From Typhlomys cinereus (taxonomy: Eukaryota; Chordata; Mammalia; Rodentia; Platacanthomyidae): a stretch of DNA of 64,000 nucleotides. Of the stretch, positions 1-10,940 are shown piece by piece. Location of the stretch: positions 655,650 through 719,649 of the forward strand of contig JALPQD010000413.1 in assembly GCA_023101885.1 (NCBI GenBank), given 5' to 3'. Within the stretch, counting starts at the first letter, position 1. Each line of letters starts with the position of its first letter. The notes beneath the pieces were generated by a model. The model searched no databases and was not told where the DNA came from. It worked only from the letters and a program-made list of their open reading frames with translations. A program made the position numbers and the translations under genes.

Positions 1-818
1 GTGAAAGGTTCATGGCAGGAGAAAAGTAGTTAAATAGTTAACGAAAAGAAAAAGAACCTAGATAGGGGAGAATTGCTTAAAGCATGCTTCAATGTCGGCA
101 ACAGTAAGTGATGGACTTTAAGTACTTAAAAAGGATTTTTAAGAAACTTTAATCCAGACTCAGTAAATGATTTTTAGGTAGATAGTCTTATTTGTACAAA
201 ATCCTAGAGGCAGAGGAAACAAGAAACAAAGTCAATAAGCAAGATAATGTGTTAGACAGTTCTTCTGTATTTATTACAAGTGTGGTTAGTACATCAAACA
301 TGTACATTAAACAGAGTTCATCTTAGGTCACAACTCAAAGCAGAAGTAAGGAGCCTAAGAGAGTCCAGCTTCTGTCCAGCTCCTATGTCACTTGCCCCAC
401 TAACTAGCCTTAGAATCTCTTTGAATACAACAGTGTTAGCTCACTGTGGTGTTATTAATACAATGGCAAGAACATTATGCACGTTCACTAAATAAATAAT
501 TTTAGTGATTTAAACCAATTTGAGTTTTGTTACTCCTAAAAACTAAGAGTTTAATGTCTGGAACAACTTAAAATGAGAAAAAAAATTTTAATCATTAAAA
601 AGATTTTTTACTGATGACATAACAAAGCTTTATTACAGGAGGTAGAGTATACCTTTTGAGTATTTTTCTAGGGTACTTTAATTGTGAAAGTTGGTTGTTT
701 TGAGTTGAAGAGAAAGATCTCTTCCTCCTTTCCATACCTCTGTTTTTCTAACACAGTAAATGACTTCCTCCCTAAGATGCTAAATGCTAGTCAGTTCTAT
801 GCCACAAAGCATACCCAC
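1..818 (-). other. Part of intron 22
   Basis: The intron continues off the left edge. It is AT-rich and looks unique to me; no exon, SINE or L1 segment is recognisable. The 71-codon plus-strand frame near 280-495 has no similarity I recognise and is taken as chance. Confidence 0.7.
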
Positions 819-913
819 CTGTACAGAGTTTTGTCATGTTCGCTGAATTGATTCTGGTTAGTTTTAGGACCTGTAACAGAAGCACCTGGAGGTTTCGATG
901 CTACTTCTGGAGG
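819..913 (-). CDS. Tjp1: Tjp1 exon 22: C-terminal region
   Basis: 95-nt exon (phase 0 to 2), about residues 1291-1322, acceptor ttatctctgcag and donor gtgggtatg. It encodes PPEVASKPPGASVTGPKTNQ then NQFSEHDKTLYR. In human the corresponding segment is followed by IPEPQKP, which must lie left of position 1. No long open frame marks it; it was found from the splice sites and the conserved SEHDKTLY. Intron 21, to exon 21, is only 126 bp. Confidence 0.93.
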
Positions 914-1039
914 CTGCAGAGATAAGGAAAGATTCGGGAGGGACATTACAAAGCAAGCTTCCTTAAGGGGGAAGTAGTTGAACTTTCTTCATTCTTGTGC
1001 CCAAACATGTAGGCAGTCAAGACACAGCAACTTAATTAC

Positions 1040-1912
1040 CTTAAAAGTGGCAGTGTCATTCACATCTTTCTTGTTCTCCAATGACGCAGATCTTTTGTTT
1101 TCAAACATTTTGACTCTGGTGAGCACAGACTGTGGTTTCATTGCTGGATCTTCCTCCTCTTCAGTCAGAGTTGGGGGAGGAGGCTGTGGTTTGGTAGCTA
1201 CTGTGGGCAGAACTTCTGGCTTATGTTGAGAGGAAGGTATCAGAGGAGGGACAATCGCAGCACCATGTGGAGGCTCATAATGGCCTGCTTTGGAGGAAAA
1301 GGCTTGTGATGGGACTTGTTCGTAACTTCGTGGATACTGGTCAAAGTATTGCTTAGGCTCAGATGACTTAGGACCCGTTGAATAGGGCTGTGTTTCTGAC
1401 CTGTATCTGTTGTGCACCTCATATTCCGGGGCTGGCTGCTCTTCATGTCGGAGAGTAGAGGTTCTGGGTAGCTGTTCATAGCGTGGTCTACCATCATATG
1501 AAAGAGATGCTGGCTCTTCAAAACGTGGGAAATATCCTCGTTCTGAAAACTCATCAGGATGCTGCCTGGAGTCAAGGTCTCGAGGGTGCTGATTATCAAA
1601 AGAAGGCCGAGGTTGGTAGGGCTGCTTGTCCTCATAATATGACCACTGGTCTTCATATGTAGGAATTCGATCTTCATATCGTAGGCGATGGTCGTAGTTT
1701 CTAGGAAACTGGTCAACATAGCTGGAGGAGTCGTATCTGTACGTGGGCTGCTCGAGGTCTCTGCTGGTTTGTTTCTCTACGTACGGAAGCTGAGGTTCAT
1801 AGGTCAGATTTGGCTCTTTGTCTGATCTCTGCCCCGCATGCCCAACAGCTGGCTGTTTCAAAATGTGATTCTGCCTGGTCATTTCTTCAGGATATGGGTC
1901 CTTTCTATAGAC
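1040..1912 (-). CDS. Tjp1: Tjp1 exon 21: large C-terminal exon
   Basis: 873-nt exon (phase 0 to 0, 291 codons), about residues 1000-1290, acceptor a run of 14 T then atacag, donor gtaattaag. It starts VYRKDPYPEEMTRQNHILKQ, includes EPNLTYEPQLPYVEKQ, many Tyr-Asp/Glu and Arg-Tyr repeats (RYEDRIPTYEDQWSYYEDKQ), the Pro-run KPQPPPPTLTEEEEDPAMK and KPQSVLTRVKMFENKRSASL. The region is disordered; its C-terminal part overlaps the mapped F-actin-binding region of ZO-1, and MKPQSVLTRVKMFENKRSAS is an almost invariant peptide. The rest differs from human at many sites, as expected. The first in-frame Met is codon 11, so an ATG-based frame misses the exon start. Confidence 0.97.
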
Positions 1913-2564
1913 CTGTATAAAAAAAAAAAAAAATCACATTTAAGAACAAAGGCTTGTTTTAATTCCATTCACTGTGTCACACAATGATTCAGCATCAAAT
2001 TATGACTTTAAAATGTAAAAACAGTACATTCCACCGTTTATTACCAGGACAGAGAATATGAGTAGAGAAAGACAGTTTAAGTGACAGTTCAAAATTTAAA
2101 CTGCAGTTAAGGAGGGGCTTTTATGTCTAGCATGTGCTATATGAGAAGCAAATTATTTAATTTAGCAGGAAATTAATGGATTGAATGATTGATTCCACTT
2201 GATTTTGACACTAAAGGTTTGAATCAAAAAGAAAATTTATGAATATCATAATCTATATAAACAAAATGTTTACAATGGGTCTCAATTATATATAAAGGAC
2301 TTCTGGAAGATACTTAACACCAAAAATAAAAATAATAAATTATAGCACAAATCTTAATTAAAAAGATCTGGTCTCAAATCATCAGTATACCACTAGAAGC
2401 CATGCAAACTATGAAACTGAAATGATTTGTATTGATTGGAAAGCACTACAGTGTATAAGCCCACAGCAAATGAAGCAAAAGGAAAACTCAAAAGGACAAA
2501 GCAAAAATGATCATGTGCTAGATTGATGGAGCAAGGAATTAGTGCAACACTGCAGCGCAGGTAC
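1913..2564 (-). other. Intron 20, downstream flank of the alpha exon
   Basis: 652 bp without recognisable repeats. On the transcript strand it contains ACTAAT 22 nt after the alpha donor (2538-2543) and TGCATG (2401-2406) about 160 nt after it. These match the core motifs of QKI and RBFOX splicing factors. It ends in a 14-T tract before exon 21. Confidence 0.75.
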
Positions 2565-2798
2565 CTTTGCTGGATCTACATGCGGCGACAATGATGGCTC
2601 TTGATCTCTTAGCATTATGTGAGATGCCTCAATGCTTGGTAAAGAATCAACTTGTGGTGAGTGAGAGGTGGAAGGAGCTGTGGTGAGCTCCTCCAGTCTG
2701 ACATTAGTTAAATTTACATTATGATTAACTGTAGAGGTTGATGATGCTGTGTTTGTTTCAGGCGAAAGGTAAGGGGCTGGAGATGAGGCTTCTGCTTT
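2565..2798 (-). CDS. Tjp1: Tjp1 exon 20: alternatively spliced alpha domain
   Basis: 234-nt exon (phase 0 to 0, exactly 78 codons), about residues 922-999. It encodes KAEASSPAPYLSPETNTASS through ends HIMLRDQEPSLSPHVDPAK. It lacks an internal Met early on, so an ATG-based ORF search misses it. In human the alpha domain is 80 residues and its inclusion or skipping makes ZO-1 alpha+ and alpha-; alpha- is typical of endothelium and some specialised junctions (established). Here VDSLPSIEASH replaces a human peptide two residues longer. The acceptor side, with tattttaaacacttcacag, has a poor pyrimidine tract, which suits a regulated exon. The donor is AAG|gtacct. Confidence 0.94.
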
Positions 2799-3130
2799 CT
2801 GTGAAGTGTTTAAAATATTTTAAATAGTGTTTCCATTTACTAACTTCCCATATCCATTTCTAGTGATTGGTAGACATATACTTTAAGTGTGCTGAGCAAC
2901 AATGCTAAGCTATGACCTCATGTACTACATTTTTATTGAAAATTTTAGTATACTGCTGTGTAAACTGAACACACAAAGTTTAGAATTTAAGTTCTTGGTA
3001 CTCTCAATCTGAAATTAAAGATTAAGTTGTAATATGGAGAAAGGAAAAAAAATACTCTTTAATTCATCACCACATTCTCAAATTTAATAATGCACCTCTA
3101 ACTACAGAACGTTGAATGCTTGCTGCTTAC
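2799..3130 (-). other. Intron 19, upstream flank of the alpha exon
   Basis: 332-bp intron, AT-rich, with no recognisable repeat. The last 30 nt before the alpha acceptor are a mixture of A and T without a clear C/T run. Confidence 0.75.
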
Positions 3131-3481
3131 CTGTTGAGAGGCTGTCTTAAGTCCAGGGGAGTCTATTCTATGAATAGGTTGTGGCTGCGCTTGTGGTGAG
3201 TAAGGAGGATATGTTTGGTTTTCATGCTGCATTCCAGAAGAGTCCTCTCTTACTGGTTCAGAGGACCGTGTAATGGCAGACTCCGGTGGAGTCCCCACCT
3301 CATCATTAAGAGTTTCGTCTAGTTCTTGATCAGTGTAGGCCCCGCCTTCTGTATCTGTGTCTTCATAGTCAGAAGTGTGTCTACTGTCCGTGCTATACAT
3401 TGAGTACTCACTACCTGGTGCTGACAGGTAGGACAGACGATCATCATGCAAATCAAGGTCATCACTTGTAGCACCATCCGC
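3131..3481 (-). CDS. Tjp1: Tjp1 exon 19: acidic U6 region and linker
   Basis: 351-nt exon (phase 0 to 0), about residues 805-921, acceptor tttgacccag and donor gtaagcagc. It encodes [60 protein letters not shown] and on to [10 protein letters not shown]. The acidic, Tyr/Ser-rich first half is U6, reported to regulate binding to the GK domain and tight-junction placement. The second half is Pro/Gln-rich and disordered. Both ends being phase 0 lets the following alpha exon be skipped without a frameshift. Confidence 0.96.
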
Positions 3482-6400
3482 CTGGGTCAAATAAAAGTAA
3501 ATTAAAAATTTATTCAGTAGTTCTTAAGAGATGGCCTTTATTTTACAAGGGAGATTGAAAAGGATATTTTTCTTTGGAGAACTCATACCTATTTCTTGAA
3601 ACTTCTACTGGGGCAAGGTCAAGAAGATTGTACAAGCACACATGCAGATACACATAGCATCCCCTGAAATCTGAAGGACTTGGATGAATGAAACAGTGGT
3701 TGGCTGGCCAGGACAAAGCTGGACTTCATGGCCCAGCCACAGAGAACAGATGGAACTCTGAGACATGTTTATAAACCTAGTCACTAGCTTTTCATTCAAA
3801 AGCAAGGTGAAGAACGAGAGTACTACCAACCAGGCTCAAACATACATTGACACACTGACAGTACAGCACTTGTGGAATAACTACAAAAATAAACCCACAG
3901 TCAAGTCAAGTAAGAGATAATATAAATATATTTATATTTAGAAAACAACTTTTAAAAAGTTGGCATTTGGTCCTTAAAGCTTTTATGAAACGCAACAGGA
4001 AATAATCACTTATGTGGTAATTGTCCCACTCAATTACAGAGAAATTATTTTTCATAGAAGTAGTATCCAAAGAATGGAAAGGGAGAAGTGCTATTAAGCT
4101 TTTCTTTTGCAAAATACTAAAGAGCTGAGTTAATTTCTAATAGGATTTTGCTGATCAGCTTCTGAGTGGATAGAAAGAAAACAAGAAATACATAAGGGAA
4201 AGGGAACTATTATGGAATTTATCAACAGAATGTCACTGGACACTAACTAGAAAACAGCACTTAGATAAAACACAATAGCCTCAAGATTTCACCTTGACAT
4301 TGTGACTAGTTAGGCATGAGAACTGAAGGAACTAGGATCCCTAAATCAGAAAATATTTCCTTCATTTCAGCATGAACTAAATGAGCAATACGAAGTCTAT
4401 CCTATTTTCTAGGAAGATGCACTAGTATTAACCAGCAGGGTTTGTACAGCTCTGCAGTGCCAAGAACAAGGTCGTGGGAGTCAGGCTGCCATGAATGGAG
4501 CTTTTAAATTCCATCTTAGTTTAGTGAGAATTTGAGGCTGAATATTGCCTTGCTGACAGGATTAGGGTTTATCAGGCCTTCCTTGTGGCTCTGGTTTTCA
4601 TCAGAGCAGACCTGCCAGACATAGCAGGGGTTGACAAACTACTATGGTTGTTCTGTTACAGCAGGGTCTTGCACCTGAAGTCTTACTGATGACCTACAAC
4701 TACCATAATGGCTGCTGCTGAAGGAAGCCTTCTTTGCAGAATAATAATAGAACATATCCATCCATCTAGCTTCTGAGTAAGAATATAGACTTTTAGAAGC
4801 AGAAAATGTTATGTTTTTGTTAAGAACTCAAGATGACTTTTTACTGGGAAAATATAAGAGTGTATCAGATCTTGTCAAAAAAGGAATCTTCACAAAAACT
4901 GGGTCATAGAGGTTAGTTCAGGAAAGTTGGTGTGAAACAAGGAGTTCTCTAATAATCTATCTAGTTTGATCAAATATGCTTGGATAAAAGGGGTAGGAAG
5001 AGAAACCAAAGCTGATTTAGTTGCAACAAGTTTCATGATTTATAAAAATTATTGACCTGGCCTACATTAAATTTTCACGTAAGACTAATCTTTTATTTTA
5101 AAACCAAGCAAAGAAAGTAAGTTACAATAGTATCATGAAGAGAAAAGGAAAGAAAAAAAACCTCAGAGAAGTATGTATAAATGTGCATTCCGAGAAAAGA
5201 TCTATAGACTAATCTCAAGAGTTCAGTAGAACATACTATTAACATTCCACCTGGAAAAGGACACTAGGAGAACTGTACAGTTACAGAAGATTCCTATGAA
5301 GACTCAATCCTTTTTATCAAGTGCCTGAAAGTAAAGCCTAGTGTGTTGCTAGCAAGTGGTGGTGAGGTTTTTTCCCACTTGGATTTTCTGATACAGTGTC
5401 CAAGATGCCGCATAAGTTTATTTTGAGTCTATGATTTCTTCTGCATAGTCTGTCTGCTGAATTGGTACAAGATTAAACATGGTCTTGATACTTTATTATA
5501 GTTGGTAACAGTGACACTACCTGTAGATGTAAACGGTTATCAACTTTTCCTGCAGAGGCCACATGTTTCTGCGCAAGGGGCACATGGCCCTAAGCGTGCA
5601 GCATGCACTGCCGGAGCAGCTGTACAATAGCCAGGCAGAGGAACAGAGGGGCCATGCAGGGGCAAAACACAAAACCAAACCAACAAGGCAGTACAAATAA
5701 TAATAAAAAATAAACCAAACACAAAGTTCAACAACTAAATCTCAACTTAAAACCACATGGATATGAAGACATTAAAAACAAAGGTTCCTCCAATATGTAT
5801 TTTGAGAAAATGATTAGCTCTCCAAACAAACATCTTTCCCATCAAAGATTGCTGTAAGTTGGGCTAGGAACAGAAAGAATTTATTTTAAAGCTGTGCATT
5901 TGGATGTATGTAAAATCAAAAGTCAAAACCAAAAAAAGAGCCACTGCTTTAATATTTCCCAGAATAGTGCACTGAGATGCCACTGAGATGGAGGAGGGAG
6001 GATTACCAAAGTAAAATGGAAGGACATCTTTGAGCAAGGTAGATCTCACTTTCAGTATTTCTCAGAGGTTCACAAGGATGGGACTGGCAGTACTTTCCCA
6101 CCTATTGCTTTCCTTTGGAGCAACTCCTACTCACTTAGGCCATCCAAATCCCTTCATTTTCAGGAAGAAACTGAAGAAAAGTTCACATTTGTCTTTCTGC
6201 AGTCAGATAGGGGCTGAGTCACAAAAGACTTTAGTGTATTCTGAGAATTCGTTAACAGAGAATAAATACCACTACAGTGGTAATTTAATAGGGAAAGAAA
6301 TTTAGAACACTTTCAACTTTAAAAACCCCTACACAGAAATGATTTTTTTAAAAAATTTCATTATGAAATCTAACTTCTCCACAATCACTTTCCACAATCT

Positions 6401-6494
6401 AAATCCAGAAAGGAAACAATGGTAAATCAAAGGCATCTTTAATTAATTCTGTAATTTAATGAACAAATCTAAAAAGGAGTATCAGGTTCCTTAC
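3482..6494 (-). other. Intron 18
   Basis: 3.0 kb of AT-rich sequence. I recognise no SINE or L1 copy, and short open frames (for example near 3605-4112 and 5540-6049) have no familiar product. It may hold old diverged repeats that cannot be seen by eye. Confidence 0.6.
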
Positions 6495-6595
6495 CTTCCC
6501 CTCAGAAACCCATACTAGCTGGTTCTGCTGTTGCTGAATTGCTTCCTTCAATGCACCGTACCAACCGTCATTCATTGAGTTTAAATTAATTGTAG
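6495..6595 (-). CDS. Tjp1: Tjp1 exon 18: end of GK-like domain
   Basis: 101-nt exon (phase 1 to 0), about residues 771-804, acceptor cctttttcag and donor gtaaggaac. It encodes [20 protein letters not shown] then [14 protein letters not shown]. The Thr codon is split with exon 17 (A + CT). LVWVSEGK is the last GK strand; the acidic U6 segment starts in the next exon. Only about 100 nt long, so it has no long open frame of its own. Confidence 0.96.
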
Positions 6596-6830
6596 CTGAA
6601 AAAGGAATTCATGATGTAGTTTTATGGTCAGAACATTGCTGTGAGAATTCATCCAACCCTTATAGTCACCATCACTGAAAAGATGGTGTTGGAAGATTTT
6701 ATATTATGGCACTGATCTAAGAGCTCTACTGGCAGAGGTCAGATAAGCTTTTGTATCTGAACAGGAGCAGTTTTGCCTTCATACTGTGGCCTGAGCATTC
6801 TCAGCTAACAGAAGGCTGTAATGTACTCAC

Positions 6831-7041
6831 TTGTAAAAAGATGGTGGTTATTTTTGCGCAATTTGTGAGATCGTTCATATAATTTCCTGGCACTCTTCCG
6901 AGACTCTGGACATAACCTCATTCTCATGGTTTTCACACCTTGCTTAGAGTCGGGGTTAAGGAACACGACAATCGGATACCACTGGGCATAATTAAGACGA
7001 TCAACCGCATTTGGTGTTACATCTAACAAAGCATGTTTATC
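6831..7041 (-). CDS. Tjp1: Tjp1 exon 17: GK-like domain, C-terminal core
   Basis: 211-nt exon (phase 0 to 1), about residues 701-771, acceptor ctgtctctag and donor gtgagtac. It encodes [40 protein letters not shown], then [20 protein letters not shown] and [19 protein letters not shown] is a buried GK strand; the basic helix [19 protein letters not shown] is part of the surface linked to occludin and alpha-catenin binding in the literature. The frame runs on into the intron as GTGAGTAC, which the splice removes. Confidence 0.96.
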
Positions 7042-7592
7042 CTAGAGACAGAAAAATATACACAAGGAATCACTACTTTGAGAGAAAGTCACAACCTGTA
7101 TCAGAGCTCTATCTCTGTGTTAATAGAACTCTTGTGATTTAGCATGTCTCCGTAGCATTTACTGAAAACTTGTAGTGAAAACTTAATAATTTTGAACCTA
7201 ATTAAAAAAAATTTTTAAACAAGCATATTTTTAAGACTCAGCCATGTATGAAAGCTGACACTTGTCTGTGCTCAGCTTGTGAAAGCAGTATAGCAATTTA
7301 ATGTTCCTGGCATCATCTATCGTCAGTGCACCTTGGACTGAACTAATCCAGCAGTTTGTTAATGACATCCCAACATTACAGACTCTTTCTGCACTGAAGT
7401 ATCACCTTTTGGTGCTTGTAGTATCATCCTCTTGAAAGTATGGTTAAATGCCTTTTAAACTAAGGGTTTAATTTTCTTATATCAGTAACAACCTTTGGGA
7501 AAACTCTCTTCTGCTTTCAAATTAAAATTTTCCCCACTCAAAAGCAAAAGTGTCAAAGTTTATAAACAAAAAGTCAATTTTTAACAACTTAC
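7042..7592 (-). other. Intron 16
   Basis: 551 bp, AT-rich, apparently unique. Nothing beyond the splice sites of exons 16 and 17 is recognised. Confidence 0.65.
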
Positions 7593-7675
7593 TTGATCTA
7601 TTATTTGCTTTATTGTATGAAGGCGGATTATGCCAGAGCTCCGTTGGTCAGTTCCAGCATCTCGTGGTTCACTTT
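7593..7675 (-). CDS. Tjp1: Tjp1 exon 16: GK-like domain
   Basis: 83-nt exon (phase 1 to 0), about residues 673-700, acceptor tcatgaatag and donor gtaagttg. It encodes KSEPRDAGTDQRSSGIIRLH then TIKQIIDQ. An alternative acceptor reading at 7671 was excluded because it breaks the frame; AAAGTGAACC gives Lys-Ser-Glu-Pro. TIKQIIDQ with the next exon's [10 protein letters not shown] corresponds to the helix and strand after the GMP-binding lid region, which is shortened in ZO proteins. Confidence 0.95.
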
Positions 7676-8147
7676 CTATTCATGAAATCAAGACAAAAAG
7701 AGAATATCAAAGGGTTGGTTGAAACATGTAAAATATGTTAAAATGTCCCTCTTAAAAGGAAATAAAGTAATCTTAAATTTTAAAAAAATAGAACACCATA
7801 TTCCCACTGATTAGATTGAACTTTCTCAACTGCTGGGCACCACTGATAAGCTAAGGTAACTTTGTGGTGGGATTTCTTAGGTCCCACAACACACTACCCC
7901 CTAGAGATCAGTAGCAAATAATCATGAAAAATCCTCATTTACCCATCTTCATTCATTATGAAAACCCAAACTGTCCTAAAAGAAAAGTAATAACAATAGT
8001 CCCACTTCATCTATTGTGAAACCCAAAATACCTCCCCCATAGATGGATGAAAAGTCTAAATGGGGCAGCATCCATTCCCTGACCCTCTGCCTAAGAACTA
8101 CACTGGGTTAGTCAAAAACACTTTCCAACAGAACCAAGATGAAGAAA

Positions 8148-8345
8148 AGGCAAGAGCCGAGAAGATGGTTCACTGGCTCAGAGAGCTTGCTGTGCCAAAT
8201 CTGATGATCTGAGATTGGATCCTCAGCTTCCACATAAGTCTGACACAGTGGTGTGAGTGCCTGTAACCTCAGTTTACCTACAGAAATAAGTGGGAAGTGG
8301 AGACCAGAGGATCTTTAAGAAGTTTGCAGCAAGACAGCAGTCAGG
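8148..8345 (+). repeat. B4/RSINE-like SINE remnant
   Basis: A tRNA-like head (gagaagatggttcactggct) is followed by a degenerate B-box region (gatctgagattggatcctca) and text like cctgtaacctcag. This order is typical of old rodent SINEs of the B2/B4 group. It is diverged and lacks clear flanking duplications. Confidence 0.5.
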
Positions 8346-9156
8346 CTTCCACAGTAGGAAGAGATCTAGTCTCAAACACAGTGGAAAAGCAAGAACACCC
8401 AAAGGTTTTCCTTAGACCTCTATAATATACCATTACATATGTGTGCCATCCTCCCCTCCCCCCATGAAAGAAGGCAAATGCGGCACTTGTTTTGGGTATA
8501 AAATTAAGAGGATATTCCCCCAAGACTTTAGTAAAGAAAGTAGTATTTTGATACATATAATATCCATAAAAATCCATAATGAAGAAATTGCATTGAAATT
8601 GTAAGTAGAACACTAGTAAGTTATTTAATACTATTATTGGATCAAGATGTAGTAATTAGGTATGACAATTCCTTCACTTAAAATGAGAAAAAGATTTTAA
8701 AGTACTGTACTGATAGTGCTTTTACTGAAGGCATGAAAGTAAATTTACAATACATTCTGTTTGTTATAAGCAAAATATGTAAAGGTAAAACAATGTGAGT
8801 TTCAGTATGTTTAATTTTTTCAGTGTTTTTCCAACCATTTAACATTCTGGAAGAAAATAGTAAAAATTCATAAGCATGTATCTAAGGATGCTCTTTATTT
8901 TCTTTTGTCTGAGGAACCAACACATGGCTTAGTAGGCCACTATTTCCAACCTTTTCTACAATGATATGCAAAGAATATGACATCATTTGTAAGGCACACA
9001 GAAATTACCTGAAAAGGATACTCCTTGTTGTTTGGAATGAGACCAGGATCAGAATTTTAGCACAGTCATAAACCATCAGCAAACTGGGGAACTCAAGGTC
9101 AAACACCCTTAGTTACAATCAGTGGAAGAACCAGAAGCACCAACACTAATAATCTA

Positions 9157-9354
9157 CAGACATAAGATACTCTACCACTTCATCTTGAAAACCTTCCCAT
9201 TTTTACTAGTGAACAACATGCCAGTGCAATCTGGATCAATTTCGAAAAAACACCACAGACATGAGATATTTCTCCACTTCATCTTGAAAATCTTTCCACT
9301 TCCATTAATGAAAAACAAGCCAGTGAAGTCTGGGACCAGTTTCCAAACAACAAC
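9157..9354. repeat. Imperfect tandem duplication, two 99-bp units
   Basis: The unit starting cagacataagatactctacc at 9157 recurs at 9256 as cagacatgagatatttctcc, with about 80 percent similarity judged by eye. The period of 99 is a multiple of three. On the minus strand both units read openly and share a peptide of the form TG-x-x-F/FT-x-x-GK-x-FKMKW. The family is not recognised. Confidence 0.6.
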
Positions 9355-9907
9355 CACAAAAGTGCAACTTACATGCAAGGCAAAAGCTTTACCAGAAGGG
9401 AGGAGGCTCTGGTGTTCCAGATGAGAAAAGGCAGAGAATTTAAAGGGCAAGTGATATCGAGGAACAAGTAGCTTTAGAGAATGAGACTACCAGGGGACAA
9501 TCAAGCAGGACTATCACAAATGGAATGGACACAGGGTAATTAAAGAGAAAGATGAATTGGATGGACTGCTGAGTGAAGAAAATGCTAATATTGAATGTGA
9601 AAGACTCAATGATTCAAAGAGGCTATGTAAGAAGGCTATCTGAACTTCTTCCATGTGTAACTGAGTAATCTGACCTATCACTGCCTGAAGCTGAACTCCG
9701 GAACCTCCACAACTGTTGTTCCTAATTTGAAAGACCACAGCTTTGGTTATGAGTGGGATCATCACCAACTTCTTTAGATGAATTATTTACAATGACTGAA
9801 AGGTTCTGAAAAAAAGCTAAGTAGGAAAACAAACATTTTTCAACATGTTCAAATTTTATTATAATATAAAATCTCCTGAGTTTTTAGAAATATCCTCATT
9901 AAATTTT

Positions 9908-10180
9908 TTTTTAAGATTTAAAAAATTTTTTATTTATTCAATTGTGTGTGTGTGTGTGTGTATGTGTAGAACCACGGGCGAATTCAGGAACCACCATGGA
10001 CCACCTCCACCTCCCTCCTTGTTTACTCTGCCCCAGATTCACAGGCTCCGCCCTATCAGGACTAGAAACGCAGGCCACCCCCGCTTCCGCCCAGCATCTA
10101 TACGTGGGGTCTAGGATCCGAACTCAGGACCTTCTGCCTGCAAGGCAGAGGCTTAACCCCTGAGCTACCTCCCCAGCCCC
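9908..10180 (-). repeat. Type A SINE (B2-superfamily, tRNA-derived), minus orientation
   Basis: A full-length copy read on the minus strand: head ggggctgggg with gtagctcaggggttaagcct, B-box-like gagttcggatcc, a body containing catggtggttcctgaattcg, a short CA array, then ttgaataaataaaaaatttt. It is flanked by a perfect 16-bp target-site duplication, atcctcattaaatttt (9892-9907 and 10181-10196). It shares the same diagnostic body with seven other copies in the window and appears to be the youngest SINE group here. Confidence 0.9.
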
Positions 10181-10213
10181 ATCCTCATTAAATTTTATCA
10201 AGAAGTTAATGAA

Positions 10214-10920
10214 CCTTTCTGCCCTGGACCCAGACCAGGGTAGACTCCCTGCTCCTTGGGTAAGGTTCCCTAGACCACACCCCAAACCCCAAGTTATCTG
10301 TGCACCCCACTAGCCACAGAGAAAACCCAAGCAAAGGGTTAGGGGACCAACATCATTCATCTGAGGTCGTCTAAAATCATCCCATCTACAAGAGAGAATC
10401 TTCACATCCAGCTCTAAGATAAGTAAACCCTTTTTACCATCTTGTTCCTCTCAAGTATTAGTCACTGTAGTTTAGTTTTTAACATCTCCATATATCTACC
10501 CCAAAACCCATACAACTTCAGGGACTATACCATTCACCCCCACATGTCACCAAGGAAGTAAACCTAAAAAGTGCACTATCATATCAATCTTCAATCCTTG
10601 CCTACTAAACGTGCCTAAATTGATGTATCAACAGTCCAACAGCTTCATCTAGGAAATAACACCAACACCAGACAAGCATATCCAACTTCAAGGCAAACAC
10701 TAGCAGTAACTATTCAAGTGTAGTAATACTGTCTAATTCAGCTCAGCCAAAAACAAAAACAAAAAGGACATAAGAGATAAAACAAAAATGCCCATGTCAC
10801 AGTGCAAATCCATGAGAAACCAAAGCCATGATAACAAATCTCCTACAAAAAGAATCAACCCCATAATGATAAAATCCAACCAGAACAAACTCGCAGATAA
10901 TAACCAAGAAAGTCATACCT
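10214..10920 (+). other. L1 5' UTR region and degraded ORF1 start
   Basis: C/A-rich sequence between the left duplication and the first recognisable ORF1 coiled-coil codons. It begins cctttctgccctggacccag. No monomer tandem repeats like those of mouse L1 promoters are visible. The exact ORF1 start is not clear because of stops and frameshifts. Confidence 0.6.
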
Positions 10921-10940
10921 AAAATAATGATTTTCAAACC

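Larger units (their letters stand above)
7676..9907 (-). other. Intron 15, 3' part before the L1
   Basis: AT-rich intron sequence. It contains a B4/RSINE-like SINE remnant (8148-8345) and an imperfect tandem repeat (9157-9354). The rest, including 9420-9890, has weak coding-like fragments in several frames, with stops, that I cannot assign; an old processed pseudogene or repeat is possible. Confidence 0.5.

Noticed and set aside
978..1229. 83-codon plus-strand open frame over the end of exon 21
   Set aside because: Antisense shadow of the ZO-1 coding sequence.
1240..1719. 159-codon minus-strand open frame overlapping Tjp1 exon 21
   Set aside because: It is out of frame with the conserved ZO-1 peptide and has no recognisable product.
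9964..10163. tRNA gene suggested by the A- and B-box motifs
   Set aside because: The motifs belong to the SINE head; no clover-leaf with an acceptor stem can be drawn and the body continues as SINE.
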